Shown: positions 26,720 to 41,392, counted from the first letter of the stretch. The stretch: DNA of 64,000 nucleotides from Enterobacter mori (GCF_025244905.1 NZ_CP104285.1:3472001-3536000); one strand, 5' to 3'. Numbers and translations are program-made. Notes: generated by a model from the sequence alone, not told the origin.

Positions 26720-28075
26720 ATGTTGTCAAAATTCAAGCGTAATAAACATCAACAACACCTTGCTCAACTACCGAAGATTTCTCAGTCAGTTGATGATGTA
26801 GAGTTCTTTTACGCTCCCGCTCATTTTCGGGAGACGATCCTGGAAAAGATCGCCAGCGCTACGCGACGTATTTGTATTGTGGCGCTGTATCTTGAACAAG
26901 ATGAAGGCGGGCGCGCGATCCTGAACGCGCTCTATGAAGCTAAGCGTCAACGTCCGGAGCTGGATGTTCGCGTTCTGGTTGACTGGCACCGTGCGCAGCG
27001 CGGCCGCATTGGTGCGGCCGCGTCTAACACGAATGCTGACTGGTATTGCCGCACGGCGCAGGAGAACCCTGGCGTCGATGTGCCGGTTTATGGCGTACCG
27101 GTCAATACACGTGAAGCACTCGGCGTTCTGCATTTCAAAGGCTTCATTATTGATGATAGCGTCCTCTACAGCGGCGCGAGTCTGAATGACGTTTACCTCC
27201 ATCAGCTCGATAAATATCGATATGACCGCTACCATCTGATTCGCAATGCGCAGATGGCGGATATCATGTTTAACTGGGTTGATAGACACCTGGTCCATGG
27301 CCGTGGCGTGAACCGTCTCGACGATCCCCATCGGCCTAAAAGCCCCGAAATCAAAAACGATGTTCGCTCTTTCCGCCAGGAGCTGCGCGATGCGGTGTAT
27401 CATTTTCAGGGCGATGCCAATAACGAAGAGCTTTCCGTTACGCCATTAGTCGGTTTAGGAAAATCGAGCCTGCTGAACAAGACCATTTTCCATTTGATGC
27501 CGTGTGCGGAGCAGAAACTGACCATCTGCACGCCGTACTTTAACCTTCCCGCGGTGCTGGTACGCAATATTATCCAGCTGCTGCGTGATGGTAAAAAAGT
27601 GGAAATCATTGTCGGGGATAAAACGGCAAACGACTTCTTTATTCCGGAAGATCAGCCGTTCAAGATTATCGGCGCGTTACCTTATCTCTATGAGATCAAC
27701 CTGCGTCGATTCCTGAGCCGTTTGCAGTATTATGTGAATACCGACCAACTGGTTGTGCGTCTCTGGAAAGATGAAGACAACAGCTATCACCTTAAAGGTA
27801 TGTGGGTCGACGATGAGTGGATGCTGCTGACAGGCAATAATCTTAACCCACGCGCCTGGCGCCTGGATCTGGAAAATGCCATTTTGATCCACGATCCGCA
27901 GCACGAATTAGCCGCGAAACGCGAGCGCGAGCTGGAATTGATTCGTACTCATACCACCGTCGTTCGCCATTACCGCGATCTGCAGAGCATTGCCGATTAT
28001 CCTGTGAAAGTCCGTAAACTTATTCGTCGTTTACGTCGGATCCGGATAGACCGCCTTATCAGCCGTATTCTGTAA
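26720..28075 (+). CDS. pssA: CDP-diacylglycerol-serine O-phosphatidyltransferase
   Basis: PssA makes phosphatidylserine, the precursor of phosphatidylethanolamine, at the inner membrane face. The 451-residue form starts at the ATG at 26720; a GTG three bases earlier is less likely. It belongs to the phospholipase D superfamily with two HKD-type motifs, HFKGFIIDDSVL near residue 138 and YHLKGMWVDDEW near 357. The C-terminus is very basic, suited to peripheral binding of acidic lipids. Confidence 0.97.
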   Translation: MLSKFKRNKHQQHLAQLPKISQSVDDVEFFYAPAHFRETILEKIASATRRICIVALYLEQDEGGRAILNALYEAKRQRPELDVRVLVDWHRAQRGRIGAAASNTNADWYCRTAQENPGVDVPVYGVPVNTREALGVLHFKGFIIDDSVLYSGASLNDVYLHQLDKYRYDRYHLIRNAQMADIMFNWVDRHLVHGRGVNRLDDPHRPKSPEIKNDVRSFRQELRDAVYHFQGDANNEELSVTPLVGLGKSSLLNKTIFHLMPCAEQKLTICTPYFNLPAVLVRNIIQLLRDGKKVEIIVGDKTANDFFIPEDQPFKIIGALPYLYEINLRRFLSRLQYYVNTDQLVVRLWKDEDNSYHLKGMWVDDEWMLLTGNNLNPRAWRLDLENAILIHDPQHELAAKRERELELIRTHTTVVRHYRDLQSIADYPVKVRKLIRRLRRIRIDRLISRIL

Positions 28076-28082
28076 TGTTCAG

Positions 28083-28107
28083 GCCCTGTCATTAACAGGG
28101 CTTTTTT
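28083..28107 (+). terminator. Rho-independent terminator of pssA
   Basis: GCCCTG and CAGGGC form a stem with a 7-base loop followed by TTTTTT, just after the pssA stop and 14 bases before yfiM. Confidence 0.82.
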
Positions 28108-28120
28108 ATGGAGTTCGTTA

Positions 28121-28444
28121 ATGCGTATCCCTCTCTTATTCGCCCTCTTTTGCCTGACAGGATGTAGCCACACGGCTAACGATAGCTGGTCAGGTCAGGA
28201 TAAAGCCCAACACTTTATCGCTTCTGCCATGTTGTCCGCTGCCGGTAATGAGTATGCGCAACATCAGGGATACAGCAGGGATCGGAGTGCGGCAATCGGC
28301 CTGATGTTCTCAGTAGGCCTGGGGGCATCAAAAGAGCTTTGGGACAGCCGCCCCGCAGGGAGCGGCTGGAGCTGGAAAGATTTCGCCTGGGATGTAGCCG
28401 GCGCAACGACCGGCTTTGCCGTGTGGCAGATGGCGCATTATTAA
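28121..28444 (+). CDS. yfiM: Putative lipoprotein YfiM
   Basis: This is a 107-residue small lipoprotein of unknown function. The lipobox places the lipidated Cys at residue 15 (FCLTGCSH), followed by a conserved DUF2279-like domain with the [10 protein letters not shown] start and a Gly/Ala-rich, weakly hydrophobic segment. Its TAA stop overlaps the stop of convergent kgtP by four bases (TTAA). Confidence 0.88.
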   Translation: MRIPLLFALFCLTGCSHTANDSWSGQDKAQHFIASAMLSAAGNEYAQHQGYSRDRSAAIGLMFSVGLGASKELWDSRPAGSGWSWKDFAWDVAGATTGFAVWQMAHY

Positions 28445-29736
28445 AGTCGAATACCTTTGCCCTTGCGGTGCAACATCAGGGACACGATGAAAGCCAGAGC
28501 CCCCATCACCGTGACATACCAGAAAAACGTTGTTTCACTGCCCCATGATTTAAGCGACAGGGCAACGTATTCCGCAGACCCGCCAAAAATCGCATTCGCC
28601 ACTGCATACGAAAGCCCAACTCCCAGCGCACGAACCTGAGCCGGGAACATTTCTGCCTTGAGTATGCCGCTGATCGAGGTGTAGAAACTGACGATCACCA
28701 TCGCCACCATCACCAGCGCAAATGCCGCATACGGTGAGGAAACATGCTGAAGCGCAGTCAAAATGGGGACGGTACATAATGCAGATAATCCGCCAAAAAT
28801 GAGCATTGACGTACGTCGACCTATCTTATCCGAGAGCGCTCCGATTAGCGGTTGTATGAGCATAAAGACAAATAAAGCCACTGTCATGACAACGCTGGCG
28901 ACATTCGCATGCATACCTGTAGTGTTCACCAGATACTTCTGCATATAAGTGGTGAAAGTGTAAAAACTGAGAGAACCGCCCGCAGTAAAGCCCAGCACCA
29001 TTAGAAAAGCTTTGCGGTTACGCCATAACCCTTTGAACGTTCCCGCCTCCTTCAGCGTTCTGACTTCCTTCTGAGAGGTCTCATCTAACTGACGACGCAG
29101 CCAAAGTGCTACGACAGCTAGTACAGCGCCCATGGCGAAAGGGATCCGCCATCCCCAGGTGTGAAGCTGTTCATCCGTCAAAATCTGCTGCAGGATCACC
29201 ACGACAAGGATGGCCAACAGTTGGCCACCAATTAGCGTGACGTACTGGAATGAGGCGTAAAAACCTTTACGGCCCTCCAGTGCAATCTCACTCATGTAGG
29301 TCGCACTGGTACCATATTCCCCGCCGACAGATAGTCCCTGGAATAAGCGAGCCAGCAAAAGTAGCGCCGGTGCCCATGTACCAATCGTTTCATACCCTGG
29401 CAAGCAGGCGATCACCAGCGAACCAAAGCACATCATACAAACCGATATCAGCATGGATGCCTTACGACCACGACGATCCGCAATGCGGCCGAACAGCCAG
29501 CCACCGATTGGTCGCATTAAGAATCCTGCAGCGAATACCCCTGCCGTTTGTAGCAACTGTGTTGTGGTGTTTCCCGAAGGAAAGAAGATATGTGCGAAAT
29601 AAAGTGAACAGAATGAGTAGACGTAAAAGTCGAACCATTCAACCAGGTTCCCTGAAGAGGCACTGACAATTGCCCATACCCTTCTGCGGGTATCACTGTT
29701 AGCCAGCGTCCCGTTTGATGCAATGCTTTCTGTCAT
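28441..29736 (-). CDS. kgtP: Alpha-ketoglutarate permease
   Basis: KgtP is a proton symporter of the major facilitator superfamily that takes up 2-oxoglutarate. The product has 431 residues (E. coli 432) and 12 predicted membrane helices. The MFS loop signature [13 protein letters not shown] lies between helices 2 and 3, and [13 protein letters not shown] is its counterpart in the second half. It is a single-gene unit between yfiM and the rRNA operon. A CRP-like site and a 19-base inverted repeat lie upstream. Confidence 0.95.
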   Translation of the reverse strand: MTESIASNGTLANSDTRRRVWAIVSASSGNLVEWFDFYVYSFCSLYFAHIFFPSGNTTTQLLQTAGVFAAGFLMRPIGGWLFGRIADRRGRKASMLISVCMMCFGSLVIACLPGYETIGTWAPALLLLARLFQGLSVGGEYGTSATYMSEIALEGRKGFYASFQYVTLIGGQLLAILVVVILQQILTDEQLHTWGWRIPFAMGAVLAVVALWLRRQLDETSQKEVRTLKEAGTFKGLWRNRKAFLMVLGFTAGGSLSFYTFTTYMQKYLVNTTGMHANVASVVMTVALFVFMLIQPLIGALSDKIGRRTSMLIFGGLSALCTVPILTALQHVSSPYAAFALVMVAMVIVSFYTSISGILKAEMFPAQVRALGVGLSYAVANAIFGGSAEYVALSLKSWGSETTFFWYVTVMGALAFIVSLMLHRKGKGIRL

Positions 29737-29807
29737 TGTGATTATGCTCCAGCTTTAAACAGCGGCGTGTTGAGTCCAGAAAGACTCGAACGCCTCGTAA
29801 ATGAAAT

Positions 29808-29826
29808 GTTATAATTTTGTTATAAC
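29808..29826. promoter_or_regulatory. Inverted repeat upstream of kgtP
   Basis: GTTATAA and TTATAAC are arranged around a 5-base spacer 72-90 bases upstream of the kgtP start. It could be an operator for an unidentified regulator; the minus-strand TATAAC arm could also serve as a -10 element. Confidence 0.5.
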
Positions 29827-29832
29827 TGACAT

Positions 29833-29848
29833 TGCGATGAAGATCACA
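29833..29848. promoter_or_regulatory. CRP-like site upstream of kgtP
   Basis: TGCGATGAAGATCACA matches TGTGA-N6-TCACA with one mismatch. Carbon-source control of a dicarboxylate permease by cAMP-CRP is plausible; binding is inferred. Confidence 0.6.
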
Positions 29849-29906
29849 CATTCCATTAGCAGGATAAGCGATTTGGGGAAAGGCGAATGAAGAGAAAATC
29901 CAAAAG

Positions 29907-29940
29907 CAAAAAACCCCGCACCTTACGGTACGGGGTTCTT
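29907..29940 (-). terminator. Terminator of the rRNA operon
   Basis: Downstream of the 5S gene on the minus strand, GAACCCCGTACC pairs with GGTGCGGGGTTTT, one imperfect position, and a T-run follows. This is the usual form of an rrn T1 terminator. Confidence 0.88.
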
Positions 29941-29947
29941 CTAATTG

Positions 29948-30067
29948 ATGCCTGGCAGTTCCCTACTCTCACATGGGGAGACCCCACACTACCATCGGCG
30001 CTACGGCGTTTCACTTCTGAGTTCGGCATGGGGTCAGGTGGGACCACCGCGCTAAAGCCGCCAGGCA
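29948..30067 (-). rRNA. rrf: 5S ribosomal RNA
   Basis: The 120-base gene reads TGCCTGGCGGC at its 5' end and closes with the complementary ACTGCCAGGCAT. The interior, including CCGAACTCAGAAGTGAAACG, is the standard enterobacterial 5S sequence with only a few differences from E. coli. It is the last gene of the operon. Confidence 0.98.
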
Positions 30068-30134
30068 AATTCTGTTAATCTGTATCAGGCTGAAAATCGT
30101 GTCTGTCTCTTCGCCAAAACACCTTCGGCGTTGT

Positions 30135-33040
<2,906 letters not shown>

Positions 33041-33222
33041 TCACAACCCGAAGATGTTTCACTTCTGATTGCGAAAATTTGAGAGACTCGAACACACATA
33101 ACATGTGTGTCGTTTCAATTTTCAGCTTGATCCAGATTTTTAAAGAGCAAATATCTCAAACATGACTCGCAAGTCAGTTTTGAGATATGACGGCAGGTGA
33201 CTTTCACTCACGAACCAGCAAG
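33041..33222 (-). other. Spacer between tRNA-Glu and 23S, with boxA-like element
   Basis: This internal spacer contains a boxA-like antitermination sequence, TTGCTCTTTAAAAA on the minus strand at about 33137-33150, before the 23S gene. It also carries part of the 23S processing stem. Confidence 0.7.
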
Positions 33223-33298
33223 TGGCGTCCCCTAGGGGATTCGAACCCCTGTTACCGCCGTGAAAGGGCGGTGTCCTGGGCCTCTAGACGAAGGGGAC
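33223..33298 (-). tRNA. gltU: tRNA-Glu (anticodon TTC)
   Basis: A complete 76-base cloverleaf starts GTCCCCTTCG at 33298 and ends with the encoded CCA at 33223. The anticodon is TTC in the loop CTTTCAC, and the T-arm GGTTCGAATCC is intact. It lies in the 16S-23S spacer as in E. coli rrnB, rrnC, rrnE and rrnG; the exact allele name is a guess. Confidence 0.97.
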
Positions 33299-33340
33299 GT
33301 GTCAGTCTCAATCGCAAGACGCCTTGCTATTTACTTTTCA

Positions 33341-33361
33341 TCAGACAATCTGTGTGGACAC
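33341..33361. other. 3' arm of the 16S processing stem
   Basis: TCAGACAATCTGTGTGGACAC is, with one mismatch, the inverted copy of 35030-35050 on the other side of the 16S gene. The two arms form the RNase III stem around 17S precursor RNA. Confidence 0.8.
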
Positions 33362-33383
33362 TACAAAGGCAGGTTCTTTAAGG

Positions 33384-34923
<1,540 letters not shown>

Positions 34924-35029
34924 AAGTTTGATGCTCGTGAATTAAACTTCGTAATGAATTACGCATGTTCACTCAGAGACTTGGTATTCATTTTTCGTCT
35001 TGCGACGTTAAGAATCCATGTCACTTTGA

Positions 35030-35050
35030 GTGCCCACACAGATTGTCTGA
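35030..35050. other. 5' arm of the 16S processing stem
   Basis: This 21-base arm in the rrn leader pairs with 33341-33361 to enclose the 16S gene, the standard RNase III substrate. Confidence 0.8.
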
Positions 35051-35055
35051 TAAAT

Positions 35056-35067
35056 TGTTAAAGAGCA
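35056..35067 (-). promoter_or_regulatory. boxA antitermination element of the rrn leader
   Basis: TGCTCTTTAACA on the minus strand is the canonical boxA recruited by NusB/NusE for rRNA antitermination. It lies between P2 and the 16S gene. Confidence 0.9.
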
Positions 35068-35102
35068 GTGCCGCTTCGTTTTCGCTGCGGCGCGGGGTGT
35101 GC

Positions 35103-35130
35103 ATATTACGCTTTCCCGCTTCAGAGTCAA
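35103..35130 (-). promoter_or_regulatory. rrn P2 promoter
   Basis: On the minus strand TTGACT (35125-35130) and TAATAT (35103-35108) are separated by 16 bases, the usual P2 form. Confidence 0.88.
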
Positions 35131-35198
35131 GCGTTTATTTCGCTATTCTCTGCTGACCCGGCGGCGTGTGTGCCGTTGTTCCGTGTCAGTGGAGGCGC

Positions 35199-35250
35199 AT
35201 TATAGGGAGTAATTCCGAAGCTGCAAGGATAAAGTGAAAATTATTTACTG
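35199..35250 (-). promoter_or_regulatory. rrn P1 promoter with UP element
   Basis: On the minus strand TTGCAG (35221-35226) and TATAAT (35199-35204) are separated by 16 bases. A GC-rich discriminator follows (GCGCCTC), the feature tied to stringent control. An A/T-rich UP element lies just upstream at about 35229-35250. Fis sites further upstream are likely but cannot be placed by eye. Confidence 0.88.
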
Positions 35251-35310
35251 ACTGCTCACTTTCCAGGCAAAACGCATCCCAGACCTCAATTTTCGCCTGG
35301 TTTTTAAACA

Positions 35311-35336
35311 AAAACGAGCCGCAAGCGGCTCGTTTT
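35311..35336 (-). terminator. Terminator of clpB
   Basis: AAAACGAGCCGC and GCGGCTCGTTTT form a perfect 12-base stem with a 2-base loop as drawn, flanked by A and T runs. It separates clpB from the rrn promoters. Confidence 0.9.
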
Positions 35337-35349
35337 TGCGTTTTGTGAC

Positions 35350-37923
35350 TTACTGCACTGCAACAATACGATCGTCGTTGGCTTCAAGACGGATAACTTT
35401 GCCCGGAATCAGTTCTCCGGAGAGGATCTGCTGCGCCAGCGGGTTTTCGATCTGCTGCTGAATAGCACGTTTCAGTGGACGCGCACCATAAACCGGATCG
35501 TAACCATTCTCGCTCAGCAGCTTCAGCGCATCGTCGGAGATGTGAATTTCATATCCACGCTCTTCCAGACGTTTGTACAGACGCTGCAGCTGGATCTGCG
35601 CAATCGACGCAATGTGTTTCTCACCCAGAGGATGGAATACCACCACTTCGTCAATACGGTTAATGAACTCCGGACGGAAGTTATGGCTCACCACACCGAG
35701 CACCAGATCCTTCATATGGCTGTAGTCCAGCTCACCGAAACGTTCCTGAATCAAATCGGAACCCAGGTTCGAGGTCATGATGACGACCGTATTACGGAAA
35801 TCGACCGTTCTCCCCTGCCCGTCCGTCAGACGACCATCATCCAGCACCTGAAGCAGGATGTTGAACACATCCGGATGCGCTTTTTCCACCTCATCCAGCA
35901 GGATGACGGAATAAGGACGCCGGCGCACCGCTTCGGTCAGATAGCCGCCCTCTTCATAACCAACATATCCCGGAGGCGCACCGACCAGGCGCGAGACGGA
36001 GTGTTTCTCCATGAACTCGGACATGTCGATACGCACCATCGCATCGTCGCTGTCGAACATAAAGTTTGCCAGCGCTTTACACAGTTCGGTTTTACCGACA
36101 CCGGTCGGCCCCAGGAACAGGAACGAACCGATCGGGCGATTTGGATCGGACAGCCCAGCACGGCTACGGCGAATAGCGTTGGAGACCGCTTCAACCGCCT
36201 CGTCCTGACCAATCACCCGCTGATGCAGATCCTGCTCCATACGCAGCAGCTTATCGCGTTCGCTTTCCATCATGCGCGCCACCGGAATACCGGTCCAGCG
36301 AGCGAGCACTTCGGCAATTTCGGCATCCGTCACTTTATTACGTAACAGACGCATGGTTTTGCCTTCAGACTGCGTGGCGATCTCAAGCTGTTTCTCCAGC
36401 TCAGGGATTTTGCCGTACTGCAGTTCAGACATACGTGCCAGGTCACCCACACGGCGAGCCTGCTCAATGGCAATTTTGGCCTGTTCGAGTTCCGCTTTAA
36501 TGGTCTGCGTGCCAGAGAGGGAGGCCTTCTCGGCTTTCCACTCTTCTTCCAGCTCAGAATACTGGCGCTCTTTATCGTCCAGCTCTTCATTGAGCATATC
36601 CAGGCGTTTCTTACTGGCTTCATCAGACTCTTTTTTCAGCGCCTGCTGTTCCAGCTTGAGCTGAATGATGCGGCGGTCGAGTCGGTCCAGTTCTTCCGGC
36701 TTCGAGTCAATCTGCATACGAATGCTCGACGCCGCTTCATCGATCAGGTCGATTGCTTTATCAGGCAACTGACGATCGGCGATATACCGATGCGAAAGCG
36801 TCGCCGCCGCAACGATGGCCGGGTCAGTAATCTGTACATGGTGGTGCAGTTCATAACGCTCTTTCAGACCACGCAGGATCGCGATGGTATCTTCAACGCT
36901 TGGCTCAGCAACAAACACTTTCTGGAAGCGACGTTCCAGAGCGGCATCTTTCTCAATGTACTGACGATACTCATCAAGCGTAGTGGCACCGACACAGTGA
37001 AGTTCACCACGCGCCAGGGCAGGTTTCAGCATGTTCCCGGCATCCATTGCGCCGTCAGCTTTACCGGCCCCGACCATGGTGTGCAGTTCGTCGATAAACA
37101 GAATGACGTTGCCTTCCTGTTTCGCCAGGTCGTTCAGCACGCCTTTCAAACGCTCTTCAAACTCACCGCGGTATTTCGCACCGGCCACCAGCGCGCCCAT
37201 ATCCAGCGCCAGTACGCGGCGGCCTTTCAACCCTTCCGGCACTTCACCGTTTACGATACGCTGCGCAAGCCCTTCAACGATGGCGGTTTTACCGACCCCC
37301 GGCTCACCAATCAGTACCGGGTTGTTTTTGGTACGACGCTGCAGTACCTGAATCGTACGACGGATCTCTTCGTCACGGCCGATAACCGGGTCAAGTTTGC
37401 CCTGCTCGGCACGTTCGGTCAGATCGACCGTAAATTTCTTCAAAGCCTGACGTTGGTCTTCGGCTCCCTGATCGTTCACGCTTTCACCTCCGCGCATTTT
37501 CTCAATCGCCTGAGTCACATTGGCGGTGGTTGCACCGGCAGATTTCAGCAGGTCGGTCAAGGTACCGCGTGATTCAAGCGCTGCCAGAACAAACAGTTCT
37601 GACGAAATAAAGTTGTCCCCACGTTTTTGCGCCAGCTTGTCGCAAAGGTTCAGCACGCGCACCAGATCCTGCGACGGTTGAACGTCGCCGCCGGTACCTT
37701 CTACCTGCGGTAAACGGCTCAGCGCCTGATCGATAGCGGTGCGTAACTGGCCAGCATTAATGCCAGCAGACGTTAATAAAGGACGTACCGATCCCCCTTC
37801 CTGATTCAGCAAGGCGCTCATTAAATGAAGAGGTTCGATGAATTGGTTGTCGTGCCCCAGTGCAAGGGACTGGGCATCGGCGAGAGCAAGCTGGAATTTA
37901 TTAGTAAGACGATCCAGACGCAT
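35350..37923 (-). CDS. clpB: ATP-dependent disaggregase ClpB
   Basis: ClpB is a hexameric Hsp100 machine that pulls polypeptides from aggregates with DnaK/DnaJ/GrpE. The 857-residue form starting [10 protein letters not shown] equals E. coli; four upstream codons are not supported. It has an N-domain (about 1-145), a first AAA+ module (GEPGVGKT), the coiled-coil M-domain (about 410-525), and a second AAA+ module (GPTGVGKT) with the pore loop [10 protein letters not shown] sigma-32 promoter lies just upstream. Confidence 0.98.
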   Translation of the reverse strand: MRLDRLTNKFQLALADAQSLALGHDNQFIEPLHLMSALLNQEGGSVRPLLTSAGINAGQLRTAIDQALSRLPQVEGTGGDVQPSQDLVRVLNLCDKLAQKRGDNFISSELFVLAALESRGTLTDLLKSAGATTANVTQAIEKMRGGESVNDQGAEDQRQALKKFTVDLTERAEQGKLDPVIGRDEEIRRTIQVLQRRTKNNPVLIGEPGVGKTAIVEGLAQRIVNGEVPEGLKGRRVLALDMGALVAGAKYRGEFEERLKGVLNDLAKQEGNVILFIDELHTMVGAGKADGAMDAGNMLKPALARGELHCVGATTLDEYRQYIEKDAALERRFQKVFVAEPSVEDTIAILRGLKERYELHHHVQITDPAIVAAATLSHRYIADRQLPDKAIDLIDEAASSIRMQIDSKPEELDRLDRRIIQLKLEQQALKKESDEASKKRLDMLNEELDDKERQYSELEEEWKAEKASLSGTQTIKAELEQAKIAIEQARRVGDLARMSELQYGKIPELEKQLEIATQSEGKTMRLLRNKVTDAEIAEVLARWTGIPVARMMESERDKLLRMEQDLHQRVIGQDEAVEAVSNAIRRSRAGLSDPNRPIGSFLFLGPTGVGKTELCKALANFMFDSDDAMVRIDMSEFMEKHSVSRLVGAPPGYVGYEEGGYLTEAVRRRPYSVILLDEVEKAHPDVFNILLQVLDDGRLTDGQGRTVDFRNTVVIMTSNLGSDLIQERFGELDYSHMKDLVLGVVSHNFRPEFINRIDEVVVFHPLGEKHIASIAQIQLQRLYKRLEERGYEIHISDDALKLLSENGYDPVYGARPLKRAIQQQIENPLAQQILSGELIPGKVIRLEANDDRIVAVQ

Positions 37924-37960
37924 AACTCCTCCCATAACAGGTCAAATTTGCTACTGGAGA

Positions 37961-37990
37961 TTAAATGAGGTCATCCCTCAATTATTCAAG
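37961..37990 (-). promoter_or_regulatory. Sigma-32 promoter of clpB
   Basis: On the minus strand CTTGAA (37985-37990) is followed after 14 bases by CCTCATTTAA (37961-37970), a heat-shock promoter pattern. Confidence 0.88.
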
Positions 37991-38052
37991 GTTAATGACC
38001 TGAATTATGTGAAAAGAAAACGGCACGTGCCGGATCGTCTTGATTCTTTAGG

Positions 38053-38784
38053 TTATATCAGCCAAATGAAACTTGCCATACGACCCGTCGTCTTGTCGCG
38101 GCGATAGGAGAAAAAATCACCCTTTTCGGTGAACGTACAGCGATCGCCGCCGAAGATCTGCGTTACGCCAATATTATTCAGACGCTGGCGGGCAAGCTGG
38201 TAAATATCCGCCAGATATTTTTCCCCGGCAGGCAGGAAGGCCTCAATGGCTTGCGGATCTTTTTCCATGAATGCTTCGCGAACCTCCGGCCCCACTTCAA
38301 AAGCACGAGGGCCAATCGCCGGACCTAGCCAGGCCATGATATTGGCGGGATCATCATTGAAGCAGGCGACGGTCTCTTCCAGCACGCCCTCGCATAAGCC
38401 ACGCCAGCCCGCGTGCGCTGCTGCCACCTCCGTACCGGCACGGTTACAAAACAGAACCGGCAGACAATCGGCGGTCATTACGGCACAAACCGTGCCCGGC
38501 GTATTACTGTAAGAAGCATCGGCGCGTTTGGAAGCGTAAGGTTCTCCCGTCAGCTTCAGTACCGCTTTGCCGTGAACCTGCTCCAGCCAAACCGGCTTCG
38601 ACGGCAGATTTCCCGCAGCAAACAGACGCGTGCGGTTCTCTTCAACGTGTTCCAGGCTGTCGCCGCAGTGTGCGCCGAGGTTTAAAGACTCCCACGCGCC
38701 CTGGCTCACGCCGCCAATACGGGTCGAACTACAGGCGGCCACGCCTGCAGGCAGCGGCCACTCCGGGACAATCAGTTTGGTCAT
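38053..38784 (-). CDS. pgeF: Polyphenol oxidase-family peptidoglycan-editing protein PgeF
   Basis: PgeF (YfiH) hydrolyses UDP-MurNAc dipeptides carrying L-serine that MurC makes by mistake, keeping the first stem residue as L-alanine. The 243-residue product is a DUF152/laccase-domain protein with metal ligands in TADCLPVLF and HAGWRGLCEG. Its ATG overlaps the rluD stop by four bases, so it is coupled to rluD. Confidence 0.92.
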   Translation of the reverse strand: MTKLIVPEWPLPAGVAACSSTRIGGVSQGAWESLNLGAHCGDSLEHVEENRTRLFAAGNLPSKPVWLEQVHGKAVLKLTGEPYASKRADASYSNTPGTVCAVMTADCLPVLFCNRAGTEVAAAHAGWRGLCEGVLEETVACFNDDPANIMAWLGPAIGPRAFEVGPEVREAFMEKDPQAIEAFLPAGEKYLADIYQLARQRLNNIGVTQIFGGDRCTFTEKGDFFSYRRDKTTGRMASFIWLI

Positions 38785-39761
38785 AACCAGTCCACTTGAT
38801 CCTTATGTTCTTCGAAATCGGCACGCATGGCATCAATGAGTTCCACCATATCCTGCGGGATAGGCGCATGCCATTCCATCTGGATACCACTGATTGGGTG
38901 ATAAAGACGCAGCATGGTCGCGTGCAGCGCCTGACGATCGAATTTACGCAATACGCTGATGAACTCATCCGACGCGCCTTTTGGCGGACGCGGACGACCG
39001 CCGTACACCTGATCCCCCACCAGCGGATGGGTAATGTGCGCCATGTGAACGCGGATCTGGTGAGTACGACCGGTTTCCAGGCGCAGGCGCAGGCGGGTAT
39101 GAATACGGAAGTGCTCCATAATGCGATAGTGCGTCACAGCCGGTTTACCCATCGGATGCACCGACATATGGGTACGTTTCGTCGGGTGACGGCTGATCGG
39201 CTCTTCTACCGTGCCGCCAGCGGTCATGTGTCCAATCGCCACCGCTTCATATTCGCGAGTAATCTCACGCAGCTGCAGCGACTCCACCAGACGGGTCTGA
39301 GCGGGAACGGTCTTCGCCACCACCATCAGGCCGGTAGTGTCTTTATCCAGACGGTGAACGATGCCTGCACGTGGGACATCCGCAATCGGCGGATAATAAT
39401 GAAGAAGTGCGTTAAGTACCGTGCCGTCTGGATTCCCCGCGCCCGGATGAACAACCAGGTCGCGCGGCTTGTTGATCACCAGAATGTCATCATCTTCATA
39501 GACGATGTCCAGTGGGATATCCTGCGGCTCGAAGCGGATTTCCTCTTCAATTTCAGCATTGATGGCGACAGCTTCCCCACCTAACACTTTCTCTTTTGGT
39601 TTGTCCCAGATCTTGCCGTTTACCATCACGCGCTGGTCAAGGATCCATTCTTTTATGCGTGAACGCGAATAATCAGGGAACAATTCGGCCAAAGCCTGAT
39701 CTAAGCGTTGACCGAGCTGATTTTCGGAGACTGTTGCGGTGAGTTCTACTCGTTGTGCCAT
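38781..39761 (-). CDS. rluD: 23S rRNA pseudouridine(1911/1915/1917) synthase
   Basis: RluD makes three pseudouridines in helix 69 of 23S rRNA, needed for normal ribosome assembly and termination. The 326-residue product (as in E. coli) has an N-terminal S4 domain (about 18-75) and the RluA-type catalytic domain, with catalytic Asp in HRLDKDTTGLM. It is divergent from bamD, with a 131-base gap. Confidence 0.97.
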   Translation of the reverse strand: MAQRVELTATVSENQLGQRLDQALAELFPDYSRSRIKEWILDQRVMVNGKIWDKPKEKVLGGEAVAINAEIEEEIRFEPQDIPLDIVYEDDDILVINKPRDLVVHPGAGNPDGTVLNALLHYYPPIADVPRAGIVHRLDKDTTGLMVVAKTVPAQTRLVESLQLREITREYEAVAIGHMTAGGTVEEPISRHPTKRTHMSVHPMGKPAVTHYRIMEHFRIHTRLRLRLETGRTHQIRVHMAHITHPLVGDQVYGGRPRPPKGASDEFISVLRKFDRQALHATMLRLYHPISGIQMEWHAPIPQDMVELIDAMRADFEEHKDQVDWL

Positions 39762-39892
39762 AAACTGCTTCTTCGTTTAACGTTGGGTTTTACGGCTTTG
39801 CCGTTTAATATAGTGTGCTATTGTAGCTGGTCTTAATCGGGAGCAGGAACAGAGTTTCTCCCGGACAAACATTTGAGGAAAGTCAAAACGTC

Positions 39893-40630
39893 ATGACGCG
39901 CATGAAATATCTGGTGGCAGCGGCCACGTTGAGCCTGGCTTTGGTGGGCTGCTCCGGTTCAAATGAACAGGTCCCTGACAATCCGCCGAATGAAATCTAT
40001 GCGACTGCACAACAAAAGTTGCAGGACGGTAACTGGAAACAGGCGATAACGCAACTGGAAGCGTTGGATAATCGCTATCCATTTGGTCCCTATTCACAGC
40101 AGGTACAGTTAGATCTTATCTACGCGTACTATAAAAATGCCGATCTACCGCTGGCTCAGGCCACCATCGATCGCTTCATGCGTCTGAACCCAACTCATCC
40201 TAACATCGATTATGTCATGTATATGCGCGGACTGACCAACATGGCGTTGGATGACAGTGCGCTACAGGGCTTCTTCGGCGTGGATCGTTCTGACCGTGAC
40301 CCGCAGCACGCGCGTGATGCCTTCAATGACTTCTCCAAGCTGGTGCGCGGCTACCCGAACAGTCAGTACATTACCGATGCCACCAAACGTCTGGTGTTCC
40401 TGAAAGATCGTCTGGCGAAATATGAATACTCCGTGGCGGAATATTATACGCGCCGTGGCGCATGGGTTGCCGTGGTTAACCGTGTTGAAGGCATGCTGCG
40501 TGACTACCCGGACACTCAGGCAACGCGCGATGGCCTGAAGCTGATGGAAAATGCGTATCGTCAGATGCAGATGACTTCGCAGGCTGAAAAGGTCGCGAAA
40601 ATCATCGCCGCGAACAGCAGCAACACCTGA
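39893..40630 (+). CDS. bamD: Outer membrane assembly lipoprotein BamD
   Basis: BamD is the essential lipoprotein partner of BamA in beta-barrel insertion. The 245-residue product has a lipobox with Cys19 (LALVGCSG) and five tetratricopeptide-like repeats that recognise substrate signals. It starts MTRMKYL as in E. coli. It is monocistronic, with a strong terminator after it. Confidence 0.97.
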   Translation: MTRMKYLVAAATLSLALVGCSGSNEQVPDNPPNEIYATAQQKLQDGNWKQAITQLEALDNRYPFGPYSQQVQLDLIYAYYKNADLPLAQATIDRFMRLNPTHPNIDYVMYMRGLTNMALDDSALQGFFGVDRSDRDPQHARDAFNDFSKLVRGYPNSQYITDATKRLVFLKDRLAKYEYSVAEYYTRRGAWVAVVNRVEGMLRDYPDTQATRDGLKLMENAYRQMQMTSQAEKVAKIIAANSSNT

Positions 40631-40646
40631 CAGAAGCGTCAATGCA

Positions 40647-40677
40647 AATCGGCAGCCTCAGGGCTGCCGATTTTTTA
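40647..40677 (+). terminator. Terminator of bamD
   Basis: ATCGGCAGCC and GGCTGCCGAT form a 10-base stem with a short loop, followed by TTTTTT. Confidence 0.88.
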
Positions 40678-40820
40678 TTCATTCTGTAACACGCTGAAGC
40701 GCTTTAGCCTCAACACATCCAGTCAACTATGGCCTCAATTTTTATCTTCGACAAGGTAAATCTCACCTCTTCCTGCCCTGCCTCACAAAAAAGATTCCCT
40801 GACAAAAACCGACAAAATAA

Positions 40821-41240
<420 letters not shown>

Positions 41241-41263
41241 TCCTTTAAATTGAGTGTACCGCC

Positions 41264-41288
41264 AACGCGCCTTCGGGCGCGTTTTTTA
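41264..41288 (+). terminator. Terminator of raiA
   Basis: AACGCGCC and GGCGCGTT form a stem with a TTCG loop followed by TTTTT. Confidence 0.9.
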
Positions 41289-41317
41289 TTGACAGGGTGA
41301 AAACAGTACGGGTACTT
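41289..41317 (+). promoter_or_regulatory. pheLA promoter
   Basis: TTGACA at 41289-41294 and GTACTT at 41312-41317 are 17 bases apart, matching the place of the E. coli pheA promoter. The -10 element is weak. Confidence 0.65.
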
Positions 41318-41344
41318 TAACGGTATCAATCACAGGATGACTTT

Positions 41345-41392
41345 ATGAAACACACGCAGTTCTTCTTCGCATTCTTTTTTACCTTCCCCTGA
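41345..41392 (+). CDS. pheL: pheA leader peptide
   Basis: A 15-codon frame encodes MKHTQFFFAFFFTFP, with seven phenylalanines. Ribosome stalling on these codons when charged tRNA-Phe is scarce favours an antiterminator and so allows transcription of pheA. The sequence is the same as E. coli PheL. It is too short for routine gene finders. Confidence 0.96.
   Translation: MKHTQFFFAFFFTFP

Noticed and set aside
35542..36345. 267-codon and similar open frames antisense to clpB
   Set aside because: They lie wholly within clpB on the other strand and show no recognisable domain.
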